A DNA stretch of 64,000 nucleotides from an uncultured Bacteroides sp. (lineage in GTDB: Bacteria > Bacteroidota > Bacteroidia > Bacteroidales > Bacteroidaceae), in contig NZ_CALDPF010000062.1 in the NCBI RefSeq assembly GCF_937912035.1, forward strand, positions 1 to 64,000. Reading direction: 5' to 3'. The translations under genes and the position numbers were made by a program. Each line of letters opens with the position of its first letter. The first letter of the stretch is position 1. Below are positions 25,457 to 34,290 of the stretch, one piece after another. The notes beneath the pieces were generated by a model. It was given only the letters and a program-made list of their open reading frames with translations, had not been told where the DNA came from and ran no database searches.

Positions 25457-25464
25457 CAAAGATA
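25457..25464 (-). promoter_or_regulatory. Probable -7 element of the acyltransferase pair
   Basis: Minus-strand TATCTTTG, a perfect match, about 25 bases before the chosen ATG at 25432. The -33 region is A/T-rich with no clear TTTG, so it may need an activator. Confidence 0.45.
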
Positions 25465-25501
25465 TATTCTATCATTCAATAAAAATTTGTCCTAAATCAA
25501 A

Positions 25502-26068
25502 TTATGGCCTTTCGTTCCTCAATCTGCTGAGTGTAGAAAGAGTTATCCCCAGATACGATGCTATATACTTCAGATTGACCCTTTTACATACTTCAGGAAA
25601 TTGCTTACGGAACTCTTCATAACGTTCTTTGGCCGGAAGAGCCAGTCGCTCCTTATGGCTTTGGTGCAATCTTCTGTACTCATTCTGATGTATTATTCTT
25701 CCCCAATTGCACAACTCAATGTTTGTCTCCATAAGTTTCTTAAGGTCACTTATATTTATTCTGTAAGCTTCCACATCCTCCAGCGCTTCAACATATTCCT
25801 CGCTTTTCCTGTTATAATAAAGTTCATCCATACTGAATACTATACAACCTTCCGCACCAAAAGACGTCGTATATTCCTCGCCATCGACAATCCAATATGC
25901 CCTCAGCATGCCTTTTTCTATGAAATAAGCATATTTACAATAAACACCTTCTTTAATCAGCTGATACTTTTTCGGAAAACTACAAGGAGTTAAGTACGAC
26001 TCCAGTTCCTTAACCGTCGAATCCGACACAGGATAATGTTTTCTGATAGTTTCTATTATATTTTTCAT
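25502..26068 (-). CDS. Crp/Fnr-family transcriptional regulator
   Basis: This is a 188-residue regulator. Residues 25-110 form a cyclic-nucleotide-binding-type beta roll (FPKKYQLIKEGVYCKYAYFIEKGMLRAYWI...). Residues 150-188 hold a short helix-turn-helix with KYIASYLGITLSTLSRLRNE. The cNMP phosphate-binding GE...R loop is not preserved and there is no Fnr cysteine cluster, so the ligand is unknown. It sits upstream of the acyltransferase pair and divergent from the pyridoxamine-kinase-like gene, and could regulate either. Confidence 0.88.
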   Translation of the reverse strand: MKNIIETIRKHYPVSDSTVKELESYLTPCSFPKKYQLIKEGVYCKYAYFIEKGMLRAYWIVDGEEYTTSFGAEGCIVFSMDELYYNRKSEEYVEALEDVEAYRINISDLKKLMETNIELCNWGRIIHQNEYRRLHQSHKERLALPAKERYEEFRKQFPEVCKRVNLKYIASYLGITLSTLSRLRNERP

Positions 26069-26256
26069 CGTATAAGCATACAGGAATTAAGTTCAAAATA
26101 AAATTCAATACTCATCAAAGGTTAAAGTTACATAGAATTGTCGTATGAAAGATATTTTTCTAGCTTTAATTTGTATTCATACAGAAAAATCGCAAAATAT
26201 TTGTCTTAAGCCCAAAAAGTGACGTACTTTGTAGCGACAACATTAAAAAAAGGAAT

Positions 26257-27267
26257 ATGGCAGACAATTATATAGAAAACAAATACGAGCAATATCAGGC
26301 ACGAAAAGCCGCATGGCAGAAATCAGGAATGAAAAAGAAAAAAGTCTCCACATCACATACATCCGTAGCGGGTTCCGGCATGCAGAAAACATATCTTCAG
26401 AGCCACGTCAAGCGTGTAGTGGCGGTACACGATCTGTCCGGAGCCGGAAGAGTATCGCTCATGGCGGTAATCCCTATTCTTTCATCCATGGGTATACAGG
26501 TATGTCCCCTACCCACGGCAGTCCTCTCAGCTCATACCCAATATCCACACTACTCTTTTCTCGATCTTACTGAAGAGATGAAACGAATAATAGAAAGTTG
26601 GGAAAAGCTCGACATGAGGTTCGATACATTCTACACCGGTTACCTTGGTTCTCCCCAGCAGGTTAAGATAGTTGAAGATTTCATATCGAAATTCCGCCGC
26701 CCACAAGACATGGTAGTAGTAGACCCAGTGCTTGGCGACAACGGCAATCTTTACAAAGGAATCACTGAAGACATGGTTACAGAAATGAAGAAACTCATAC
26801 GATATGCCGATGTGATTACTCCAAACATGACGGAGGTATTCAAGCTCCTGGACATGGAATACAAAAGCGAGGTTACAGTGCAGGAAATGAAATCTTATCT
26901 CAAGAGACTTTCCGATGCGGGACCCGACATTGTAATAGCTACAAGCGTACCTGTACCTGAGAACACACATGCCACATCAGTATTCGCATACAACCGTCAC
27001 GGCAACAGATACTGGAAAGTGACATGTCCTTATCTGCCTGCACACTATCCCGGCACCGGAGATACATTTACAAGTGTCATTACCGGTTCACTTATGCAGG
27101 GTGACAGTCTTCCTATTGCACTCGACAGGGCCACCCAATTCATCCTCCAGGGCATACGTGCCACATTTGGTTACGAATACAACAATCTTGATGGAATTAT
27201 ACTCGAAAAGGTGCTTCATAATCTTGACATGCCCATTCAGATAAGCAGTTATGAGGTTTTGGAATGA
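26257..27267 (+). CDS. Pyridoxamine kinase-like enzyme (PdxY/HMP-P kinase fold) with N-terminal extension
   Basis: This 336-residue protein has a ribokinase-fold core (residues about 52-330): VVAVHDLSGAGRVSLMAVIPILSSMG at the start, TGYLGSPQQV, MVVVDPVLGDNG, ITPNMTEVF and the catalytic PGTGDTFTSVI with the general-base aspartate. This matches pyridoxal/pyridoxamine kinases that phosphorylate B6 vitamers with ATP. Residues 1-50 form a charged, probably helical extension (NKYEQYQARKAAWQKSG then MKKKK) that PdxY proteins normally lack. It stands alone, followed by a strong terminator. Phosphorylation of hydroxymethylpyrimidine instead of pyridoxal cannot be excluded. Confidence 0.83.
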   Translation: MADNYIENKYEQYQARKAAWQKSGMKKKKVSTSHTSVAGSGMQKTYLQSHVKRVVAVHDLSGAGRVSLMAVIPILSSMGIQVCPLPTAVLSAHTQYPHYSFLDLTEEMKRIIESWEKLDMRFDTFYTGYLGSPQQVKIVEDFISKFRRPQDMVVVDPVLGDNGNLYKGITEDMVTEMKKLIRYADVITPNMTEVFKLLDMEYKSEVTVQEMKSYLKRLSDAGPDIVIATSVPVPENTHATSVFAYNRHGNRYWKVTCPYLPAHYPGTGDTFTSVITGSLMQGDSLPIALDRATQFILQGIRATFGYEYNNLDGIILEKVLHNLDMPIQISSYEVLE

Positions 27268-27358
27268 CAATATATCCTCACCTTCTTCAATAACTGCCGA
27301 TACTACCGTATTAATTTTCATTGATAATTTTATTCTAAAGATTCCACTTCAAAACGTC

Positions 27359-27415
27359 CTGTCATTCGATTTGAAATGAACTGTCATTTAAAGTCGAATG
27401 ACAGTCCATTTTTTT
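27359..27415 (+). terminator. Terminator of the pyridoxamine-kinase-like gene
   Basis: Arms CTGTCATTCGA (27359-27369) and TCGAATGACAG (27394-27404) are a perfect 11-base inverted repeat, followed by TCCATTTTTTT. It also insulates the MarR operon downstream. Confidence 0.75.
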
Positions 27416-27434
27416 AAAATGTATAAGTCGGCAA

Positions 27435-27458
27435 AATTAGTCAAATATTTGACTAATT
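27435..27458. promoter_or_regulatory. 24-bp perfect palindrome over the marR promoter (probable MarR operator)
   Basis: The half-site AATTAGTCAAAT is followed directly by its exact reverse complement. The palindrome covers the -33 TTTG (27448-27451) of the MarR-efflux operon, so a bound dimer would block RNA polymerase. MarR proteins normally autorepress through such palindromes; that the neighbouring MarR is the binder is inference. Confidence 0.68.
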
Positions 27459-27479
27459 GAATAAAAAGAATTACTTTTG
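27448..27479 (+). promoter_or_regulatory. Promoter of the MarR-TolC-EmrAB operon
   Basis: TTTG (27448-27451), 20-base spacer, TACTTTTG (27472-27479): a full consensus match, 26 bases before the MarR start codon. Confidence 0.68.
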
Positions 27480-27505
27480 TAGCACGAATACAAAAACTTA
27501 ATTCG

Positions 27506-27952
27506 ATGAATCAAAACGAAAAAGTTATTTCAAGGGCATGTATCCTGCAACTTATCCGTACACGTATGGCATCACGACAGGCGATGCAGAAACTGCTGAA
27601 AGAGTCAAATGCAGGAATAACATTCGAAATGCTGCAGATTATGAGCTGCCTGTGGAACGAACAAGGCATAAGCCAGCAGATACTGGCGGAAAGAACGGCT
27701 AAAGACAAGGCATGCCTGACAAATCTGATGACCAATCTGGAAAAAAAAGGTTATGTATGCCGACAGGAAAATCCTAACGACAGGCGTAACAAACTGGTCT
27801 TTCTTACGGAAGAAGGTGAAAAATTCCATCAATGGATAGCACCGAAACTAGACGATTACTACAAAAGACTTGAAGATATAATAGGAAAAGAAAAAATACG
27901 TCAGACAGAAATACTGCTAAAAGAACTCCAACATGCCATTGAAACTTACTAG
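27506..27952 (+). CDS. MarR-family transcriptional regulator
   Basis: This is a 148-residue winged-helix repressor: MLQIMSCLWNEQGISQQILAERTAKDKACLTNLMTNLEKKGYVCRQENPNDRRNKLVFLTEEG covers the DNA-binding domain with the wing (NDRRNK). It is the first gene of a tripartite efflux operon whose promoter carries a perfect palindrome. The expected role is autorepression relieved by a toxic small molecule, which the pump then expels. Its last 20 bases overlap the TolC gene start, so translation is coupled. Confidence 0.92.
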   Translation: MNQNEKVISRACILQLIRTRMASRQAMQKLLKESNAGITFEMLQIMSCLWNEQGISQQILAERTAKDKACLTNLMTNLEKKGYVCRQENPNDRRNKLVFLTEEGEKFHQWIAPKLDDYYKRLEDIIGKEKIRQTEILLKELQHAIETY

Positions 27953-29249
27953 ACATATCTTACCGTTATTTATGACCACAGCGTATGCAATAACAGGACA
28001 TGCACAAACCGACTCTATGCATATATCGCTGCAACAACTATTCGATTTGGGAACGGAAAACAGCCTGCAACTCTCTGCCGACAGGCTGAAAGAACAAATG
28101 GCATACGAACGTACACAGACTGCACACATGGCAAAACTCCCCGACATAGGGATAGGATTAAAGGGAGGTTTCCTGGGACAACCCATTGTGTGGCAAAACG
28201 GACTGAGCAATCCAAGCCGTCCGCAGACACCGGACTGGCAACAGAATTATGCCATCGACTTCACACAACCTTTATATCAGGGAGGACGAATAAAATACAA
28301 TGTCCGCAAGGCAAACATTGAACATGAAGTGGCAATACTGCAAACAGCCACAAACTGTGCCGACATTAAATTATCACTTCTGGAACAATATCTCAGCCTG
28401 TTCAGTCTGTACAAACAATGCATGGTGCTGAACAGAAACATAGACGAATCAAAAAGAAGACTGAAAGATATCCGACGCATGGAGGAAGAAGGTCTGATAA
28501 CTAATAACGATGTGCTGAGAAGCGAAATGCAACTGACAGAAAACAGGCTGTCGCTTACGGAAACAGAAAACAACATACGTCTGGTTTCACAGCAGCTGGA
28601 CATCCTGCTAGGTCTGGACGAGACATTGCTGCTGATACCTGATACAGCATTACTGGGACAGGATTTCGTGACAGAATCATATACGGAATACGTAAACAAG
28701 GCTTTCTTTTCCGACCCGTACATACAAGTGCTGCAAAAGCAGACTGAGCTGGCACAGAACAACGTCAGAATAGTACAGGCTGAAAAAATGCCTCAACTTT
28801 CACTCACGGCTTCAAACACTCTGGCAAGACCGGTTTCAAGAACCTTGGCAGATATGTATAACAACAACTGGAACATAGGATTGTCGGTAAGTTATTCATT
28901 GTCGTCGCTGTACAAATACAAACATCGCATGAACGAAGCGCGCCGTGGAGTAATGCTGAGCCGGAATGCCGAGGAACAGCAAAAACAGCATATCCGCACT
29001 AACATAAATGCCGCATTGCTGAAACACCACGAGGCGATAAACCGCGTGGAAGCATTAAGACTGTCAGTGAAACAGGCTGAAGAGAATTACAGGATTATGA
29101 ACAACAGGTATCTTAACCAGCTTGCAATCCTCACAGACCTGCTGGATGCCGACAATCTACGGCTTAATGCCGAACTGGAACTCACTACGGCACGCACAAG
29201 AGTGATTTATACTTATTATGAACTACAACGAGCAATAGGAAATATATAA
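27933..29249 (+). CDS. TolC-family outer-membrane efflux protein
   Basis: This 438-residue protein has a signal peptide ending at GHAQ, then the paired OEP domains: ISLQQLFDLGTENSLQLSADRL opens the first, and long alpha-helical coiled-coil stretches (EQMAYERTQTAHMAK, NRLSLTETENNIRLVSQQLDILLG) repeat in each half. It forms the outer-membrane duct of the pump, with the EmrA-like adaptor and EmrB-like transporter encoded next. The start lies 20 bases inside the MarR gene. Having the duct gene within the operon is usual in Bacteroidota. Confidence 0.92.
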   Translation: MPLKLTRHILPLFMTTAYAITGHAQTDSMHISLQQLFDLGTENSLQLSADRLKEQMAYERTQTAHMAKLPDIGIGLKGGFLGQPIVWQNGLSNPSRPQTPDWQQNYAIDFTQPLYQGGRIKYNVRKANIEHEVAILQTATNCADIKLSLLEQYLSLFSLYKQCMVLNRNIDESKRRLKDIRRMEEEGLITNNDVLRSEMQLTENRLSLTETENNIRLVSQQLDILLGLDETLLLIPDTALLGQDFVTESYTEYVNKAFFSDPYIQVLQKQTELAQNNVRIVQAEKMPQLSLTASNTLARPVSRTLADMYNNNWNIGLSVSYSLSSLYKYKHRMNEARRGVMLSRNAEEQQKQHIRTNINAALLKHHEAINRVEALRLSVKQAEENYRIMNNRYLNQLAILTDLLDADNLRLNAELELTTARTRVIYTYYELQRAIGNI

Positions 29250-29253
29250 AGCC

Positions 29254-30321
29254 ATGTCTGTCTATAACAAATACAAACGTTTGAGAAAACAAAAACTGCG
29301 CAACATCGTACTCAATACGGTATGTCTGATAATAGCTGTCTCCGGACTTATATGGACAGTAAACTATTTCAGGAGATATATCAGTTATGAAATAACAAAT
29401 GACGCATTTGTAGATCAATACATCGCACCTGTAAATATACGTGTGTCGGGATACATAAGCGAGATACGTTTCAAAGAACACCAATTCGTAAACGAAGGTG
29501 ACACACTGGTAGTGCTTGACAACAATGAATACCTGATACGCCAGAAAGAGGCACGTGCGGCACTTCTTGACGCCCAAGGCTCGAAGGATGTACTTACATC
29601 GGGCATACAGACATCGCAGACCCGCATAGCGGAACAGGAAGCCAACATAGCGGAAGCCAAAGCTAAGTTATGGCAGTCCGAACAGGATTTCAGAAGATAC
29701 GAACGGCTTTTGAAGGAAGAGTCCGTGCCACGACAGCAATACGACGTGGCTAAAGCCAATTACGAAGCTGCGCAGGCCAGATACACAGCACTGTTAAGCC
29801 AAAAAGAAGCGGCAAGATCACAATATGACGAGGCAAACAAAAAACAGGTAAATGCCGAGGCAAGTATCCTTCGTGCGGAAGCTGCCCTTGATCTGGCAAA
29901 CCTGAACCTTTCATATACTGTAGTCACTGCTCCATACTCCGGTTACATGGGACGGCGCACACTTGAGCCCGGACAATACGTAAGTGCAGGACAAGTTCTG
30001 TCATACATTGTCAGACAGTCAGGAAAATGGATTACTGCCAATTATCGTGAGACTCAAATAGAAAACATATACATAGGACAGCCGGTAAGGATAAAGGTTG
30101 ACGGACTGCCGGGAAAAATACTTCACGGACATGTTACGGCAATATCCGAAGCCACAGGTTCAAAATATTCACTTGTACCTACCGACAACTCCGCCGGAAA
30201 TTTCGTTAAGGTACAGCAGAGAATACCTGTCAGGATTGATCTTGACGACGTAAGCGACGAATGCATGAGTCAGTTACGCGCCGGCATGATGGTTGAAACC
30301 GAAGCATTGAAGAAACGATGA
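29254..30321 (+). CDS. HlyD/EmrA-family periplasmic adaptor
   Basis: This 355-residue adaptor has one N-terminal membrane anchor (IVLNTVCLIIAVSGLIWTV, about 18-36), a biotinyl-lipoyl-like half (VDQYIAPVNIRVSGYISEIRFKEHQFVNEGDTLVVLD), and a long alpha-hairpin (about 100-215, AEQEANIAEAKAKLWQSEQDF...). The second lipoyl half and beta-barrel follow (VTAPYSGYMGRRTLEPGQYVSAGQVL ...). It links the MFS pump in the inner membrane to the TolC duct. It starts four bases after the TolC stop and overlaps the MFS gene by ATGA. Confidence 0.92.
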   Translation: MSVYNKYKRLRKQKLRNIVLNTVCLIIAVSGLIWTVNYFRRYISYEITNDAFVDQYIAPVNIRVSGYISEIRFKEHQFVNEGDTLVVLDNNEYLIRQKEARAALLDAQGSKDVLTSGIQTSQTRIAEQEANIAEAKAKLWQSEQDFRRYERLLKEESVPRQQYDVAKANYEAAQARYTALLSQKEAARSQYDEANKKQVNAEASILRAEAALDLANLNLSYTVVTAPYSGYMGRRTLEPGQYVSAGQVLSYIVRQSGKWITANYRETQIENIYIGQPVRIKVDGLPGKILHGHVTAISEATGSKYSLVPTDNSAGNFVKVQQRIPVRIDLDDVSDECMSQLRAGMMVETEALKKR

Positions 30322-31922
30322 AGACTGCACGCGAATTAGACATTCCGATACGCCGCTGGGTGCCCGACTATATAGGAGTAATAACAGTATTCCTGATTAT
30401 ACTGCCTGTAGCAATGCTTAACGGGACTTACACGGGAAGCATAGTAGAAGTATCGAACACCCTGGGCGTATATACCGAGGATATAACCATAGGATATTAT
30501 GCCGCTTCGGCAGGAATGGCCATATCCTACCCCATCGTACCAAAAATTCTGAACGCCTTCTCATCGAAATCCCTGCTTCTGGCAGACCTGACATTGCAAT
30601 TCTTTTTGAGCTGGTTTTGCGCGCGACAGAACAACATCGAACTGCTTATAGCCTCAAGTTTCGTCATAGGCTTCCTGAAAGGGTTCATCATGCTGTGGGT
30701 CATACGCAGAATAAAATTCATATTCAGCCCCAATGATGTGCGCAGCGAATTCTATGCGTACTTCTATCCTCTGGTTTTCGGAGCTGGACAATTGTCAATG
30801 GTAGTAACAGCACTCCTGGCATATCATTACGACTGGAAATACATGTATTATTTCATGATGATACTGTTGCTGGTGGCCATTGTTGCCATCATAGTATTTC
30901 TACGCCACGACCGTCCTTCGAAACCTGTAGCGCTGAGCGAACTGCATCTTCGCGAAATGCTTATAATATCCACCAGCATACTGATGCTGATATATGTAAT
31001 AACATACGGCAAGACACTTGACTGGATGGCATCGTCGAGGATTTGCCTGTATATAGCCATCGGACCAATTCTGCTTGCCCTGTTCATATGGGAACAGTTC
31101 CATTCGCCCAAGCCATACGTAAGCCTGAAACCACTATTGCAGTGGAAAGCCATACTGGGATATTTTTATATGATACTGATAATGTTTTTCAGTACTTCGA
31201 CCAATCTGATGACAAGCTATCTCACCACCATACTGAAAGTTGACAATACGCACAGCTATACACTCTATATATGGCTGTTGCCCGGATATATAGTAGGTGC
31301 CATAATATGTTTCTGGTGGTTCCGCTGGCAAAGATGGCGCTTCAGGTTTCTAATAGCCGGAGGCATGGCATGCTTTGCGTTTTTCTTCGGGTCACTGTAT
31401 TTCACCATCTCACCCGACAGTACATACGAGATGCTGTTTTTCCCTCTCTTCATGCGTGGTCTGGGAATGCTCACTCTGATAATAGCATTTGCACTTTTTG
31501 CGGTAGAGGATCTTCCACCCAAATACCTGCTGTCGAACGCATTTTTCCTCATTACTTTCCGGTCGGTACTTACACCTGTCATGGCATCGGCTTTCTACAG
31601 CAATACATTATACCGGCTGCAGCAAAAATACATGGTGCAGCTGGCCGAGAATATCACACTGACCGACCCTCTTGCCGCATCACGCTACTCATCGGCACTG
31701 ACAGGCAATCTGCAACAAGGATATGGAATAAACGAAGCCACACAACTGGCAACAAATACGATGAACAATATTCTGCAGCAACAGTCCACACTATTGGCTC
31801 TGAAACACATTTTGGGATGGCTGTTTGCGGTTACTCTCGTAATTGCCGTCATATCCCGCTTCATTCCTTTTCATAAGACTGTACGCGTGCCTGTAATACA
31901 TACGGGTGAAGATATGGTGTGA
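30318..31922 (+). CDS. MFS drug transporter, EmrB-like (DHA2 family)
   Basis: This 534-residue protein has about 14 membrane segments, starting IGVITVFLIILPVAMLNGTYTGSIVEVSN. It is a drug:proton antiporter of the DHA2 type. It works with the EmrA-like adaptor and TolC protein to export hydrophobic toxins across both membranes. The GxLxxxxG-type motif A is diverged, as in many Bacteroidota members. It is translationally coupled to the adaptor (ATGA overlap). A weak stem GATGTGAAA/TTTCATC with a T-run just after the stop at 31921-31955 may terminate the operon. Confidence 0.88.
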   Translation: MKTARELDIPIRRWVPDYIGVITVFLIILPVAMLNGTYTGSIVEVSNTLGVYTEDITIGYYAASAGMAISYPIVPKILNAFSSKSLLLADLTLQFFLSWFCARQNNIELLIASSFVIGFLKGFIMLWVIRRIKFIFSPNDVRSEFYAYFYPLVFGAGQLSMVVTALLAYHYDWKYMYYFMMILLLVAIVAIIVFLRHDRPSKPVALSELHLREMLIISTSILMLIYVITYGKTLDWMASSRICLYIAIGPILLALFIWEQFHSPKPYVSLKPLLQWKAILGYFYMILIMFFSTSTNLMTSYLTTILKVDNTHSYTLYIWLLPGYIVGAIICFWWFRWQRWRFRFLIAGGMACFAFFFGSLYFTISPDSTYEMLFFPLFMRGLGMLTLIIAFALFAVEDLPPKYLLSNAFFLITFRSVLTPVMASAFYSNTLYRLQQKYMVQLAENITLTDPLAASRYSSALTGNLQQGYGINEATQLATNTMNNILQQQSTLLALKHILGWLFAVTLVIAVISRFIPFHKTVRVPVIHTGEDMV

Positions 31923-31973
31923 TGTGAAAAAAATTATTATTTCATCAAACTTTTTTCCGGAATATATGGTTAT

Positions 31974-31981
31974 TATATTTG
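31974..31981 (+). promoter_or_regulatory. Probable -7 element of the ZIP transporter gene
   Basis: TATATTTG matches TAnnTTTG, 27 bases before the ATG at 32009. The TTG inside it (31979-31981) is not a start codon. The -33 region is a T-run (31951-31956) with only partial match. Confidence 0.45.
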
Positions 31982-32008
31982 CAGGATATAATTAAAAACC
32001 AAATAAAG

Positions 32009-32797
32009 ATGATAACCAACAACGACATGCTGTTGGCCTTCGGGCTTACACTGATAGCCGGACTGTCAACCGGCATAGGCAGCCTTATAGCATTGCTGTC
32101 GAAAAAGACAGACACACGGTTTCTGTCGGCGTCACTGGGACTGTCGGCAGGAGTAATGATTTATGTATCATTCATGGAGCTTATGCCGGAATCCGTGCAT
32201 CTGCTCAGCGGAATATACAGCGAACGCGAAGCTTCGGTATATATGCTCCTGGCCTTTTTCATAGGTATAGGGCTTATAGCACTTATAGACTTCCTGGTTC
32301 CTGAAGATGAGAATCCGCATGAGATACATTCATCGCAATGTAATGACAAGAAACTTAAGCGGACGGGAGTGATGATGGCACTTGCCATAGGAATACATAA
32401 TTTCCCGGAAGGACTCGCAACATTTACATCGGCACTAACCGACCTTGAAATAGCCATACCTATTGTGTTTGCAATAGCCATACATAATATACCTGAGGGC
32501 GTGGCTGTGTCTGTTCCTATATACCACTCCACAGGAAGCCGCAGGAAGGCATTCTGGTATTCATTCTTGTCGGGAATGGCTGAACCTATCGGTGCACTGA
32601 TAGGAATACTTTTCCTCATACCGTTCTGGACTCCTTCAATCAATGCGCTGCTCCTTGCCCTGGTTTCAGGGATCATGGTATATATATCATTCGATGAGCT
32701 GCTGCCAAGCACAGAAAAGTACGGACATCACCATTGGGGAATTACCGGTGTAATCTCCGGTATGGCAATAATGGCGGTAAGCCTGTTGCTGATATAA
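32009..32797 (+). CDS. zupT: ZIP-family divalent metal transporter (ZupT-like)
   Basis: This 262-residue inner-membrane protein has eight hydrophobic segments. The ZIP metal site is visible in TM4 as GIHNFPEGLATF and in TM5 as IAIHNIPEGVAVSVP, the paired H-N-x-P-E-G motifs. It imports zinc and possibly iron or manganese. ATG 32009 is preferred over an upstream TTG because the -7 promoter element overlaps the TTG. It is probably monocistronic. The Zn exporter lies 17 kb away, so there is no local metal-homeostasis cluster. Confidence 0.93.
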   Translation: MITNNDMLLAFGLTLIAGLSTGIGSLIALLSKKTDTRFLSASLGLSAGVMIYVSFMELMPESVHLLSGIYSEREASVYMLLAFFIGIGLIALIDFLVPEDENPHEIHSSQCNDKKLKRTGVMMALAIGIHNFPEGLATFTSALTDLEIAIPIVFAIAIHNIPEGVAVSVPIYHSTGSRRKAFWYSFLSGMAEPIGALIGILFLIPFWTPSINALLLALVSGIMVYISFDELLPSTEKYGHHHWGITGVISGMAIMAVSLLLI

Positions 32798-32824
32798 GAA
32801 TATTATAGAAAACTTTATGAAAAT

Positions 32825-32856
32825 ATTGGAAAAATAAATTTAAATCCATATCTTTG
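32825..32856 (+). promoter_or_regulatory. Promoter of the GT2/YaiO/DUF4838 locus
   Basis: ATTG (32825-32828), 20-base spacer, TATCTTTG (32849-32856). The -7 is perfect and the -33 has one mismatch. Predicted transcription start is about 32861, right at the base of the hairpin that follows. Confidence 0.55.
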
Positions 32857-32861
32857 TTAAT

Positions 32862-32908
32862 GGCTGTAAGTTGTAATTCTCTTCTATTAAGAGTAACAAC
32901 TTACAGCC
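32862..32908 (+). promoter_or_regulatory. Strong 5'-end hairpin in the leader of the exopolysaccharide-like locus
   Basis: Perfect 13-base arms GGCTGTAAGTTGT (32862-32874) and ACAACTTACAGCC (32896-32908) enclose a smaller CTCTT/AAGAG stem. It begins where the transcript should start and ends 29 bases before the first ATG, followed by TTTGTCTTATTTG. It could protect the mRNA 5' end or act as an attenuator. It could instead terminate zupT read-through. Confidence 0.6.
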
Positions 32909-32937
32909 TTTGTCTTATTTGTATACAACTTATAACT

Positions 32938-34269
32938 ATGAAAATCAATAAACAACGCACTACATTCTTTATCCTGGCAGTTGCCGTAATTATATTCATA
33001 CTAATGAGTATATTCAACAACAACCACACTGTTGATACTTCCGAATACGTTATAAACAAGCCTTGGGAAAAGGAAATACGTATAGCCAACAGTGACTATA
33101 TGAAGCATTATCTGTATTCCATAACAGGATTCTACAAAGAATTGCCGTGGGCTGTGCGTACTTCCTATTCAATCATACAGATTTCGAGTCTCGCCCTTAT
33201 AATACTGCTTTATATCCTGTTCTGGGATGTAAGGAGGAAAAAATCAATACAGAAAAACTATTCTGACATAAAAGAAAAATACTTTGAAAAACTTAAAGAA
33301 ATATGTACGCAGGACAAGGAAATAAGTGAGAAAGAAATTAAAGATATTTTGGAATTGAATGATGATTCCAACTTCACCTATTCTGAAAAAATATTACTAA
33401 TAGACCTTTTCCTGGAACTAAAAATGGATATAGCAATCAGTCCTAACAGTATAAAGAACATTCAGAATTCCACAAAAGCATTCAATTTTCAGGAATTCAT
33501 GGAAGAAAGACTTGTGAAAGGGAAAGACTCGGAAAAGCTGAAAGTAATACAGGCTATCAGATTTCTACAGATAAATATTGCCGACAGCTATATAACAAGA
33601 TTAATCAACCACAGGGACAAAGATCTGCAGAAAGCTGCCCGCCTTTATTATATCATAAGTAATGACGAAGATCCTTTCAGATACATGGAAAGAAAAGACG
33701 GGAACAACAATTTCCCGATATGGGACATGATGGAGACACACCAGATATTCGATGACTGCAGGAAAGCCGACAAATCTCTTCCGTCGTTCATACCTGCGAT
33801 GAAACAGATAAACAACGACTCGGCTGTAGAATTCTTTATAAAGGAAACAGCATATTGGGGTACGGACAAAGAAATGGACTATCTGAAAGAATATCTTGAT
33901 TCTGAAAAGGAGTCTGTAGTGAGATCTGTTCTGGAAAGCATAACCCTAAGAAAGACAAAAGGAGAAGAAAGCAAGCTTAAAGACATTTATTATGAACAAC
34001 CGGAAAACATCAAAAGACTTATTCTATATACCCTGTCGGCAATATCGCCTGAGACATCAATAAGTTTCTTCAGGGAAGCGTTTTACAGTACATCATCACA
34101 ACTCACAAAACGAATGGCTTTGCAGTGTTTATGGAAGGCAGGCAATGAAGGTAAAGCACAGCTGGAAGCGATGCAGGAAACAACAGACAGCAAAAACGAG
34201 ATTCTGTTCCTACACGTAAAGGACAATATCATAAACAGAGAAAAACTGAGTCTGCACAGTATAAACTAA
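32938..34269 (+). CDS. Membrane protein with HEAT-like helical repeats (first gene of the glycan locus)
   Basis: This is a 443-residue protein of no recognised family. Two membrane helices (about 8-26 and 75-96) flank a small extracytoplasmic loop. The remaining 340 residues are soluble, helical and repeat-like: VIQAIRFLQINIADSYITRLINHRDKDLQKAARLYYI, and later YWGTDKEMDYLKEYLDSEKESVVRSVLES and LTKRMALQCLWKAGNEGKAQL resemble HEAT/armadillo repeats. The domain would lie in the cytoplasm. The longer frame start at 32854 lies within the promoter and is rejected. Position 21 bases before the GT2 gene suggests it docks on or regulates the synthase. Confidence 0.7.
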   Translation: MKINKQRTTFFILAVAVIIFILMSIFNNNHTVDTSEYVINKPWEKEIRIANSDYMKHYLYSITGFYKELPWAVRTSYSIIQISSLALIILLYILFWDVRRKKSIQKNYSDIKEKYFEKLKEICTQDKEISEKEIKDILELNDDSNFTYSEKILLIDLFLELKMDIAISPNSIKNIQNSTKAFNFQEFMEERLVKGKDSEKLKVIQAIRFLQINIADSYITRLINHRDKDLQKAARLYYIISNDEDPFRYMERKDGNNNFPIWDMMETHQIFDDCRKADKSLPSFIPAMKQINNDSAVEFFIKETAYWGTDKEMDYLKEYLDSEKESVVRSVLESITLRKTKGEESKLKDIYYEQPENIKRLILYTLSAISPETSISFFREAFYSTSSQLTKRMALQCLWKAGNEGKAQLEAMQETTDSKNEILFLHVKDNIINREKLSLHSIN

Positions 34270-34290
34270 TTTTAAAATGGAAAGAATAAT

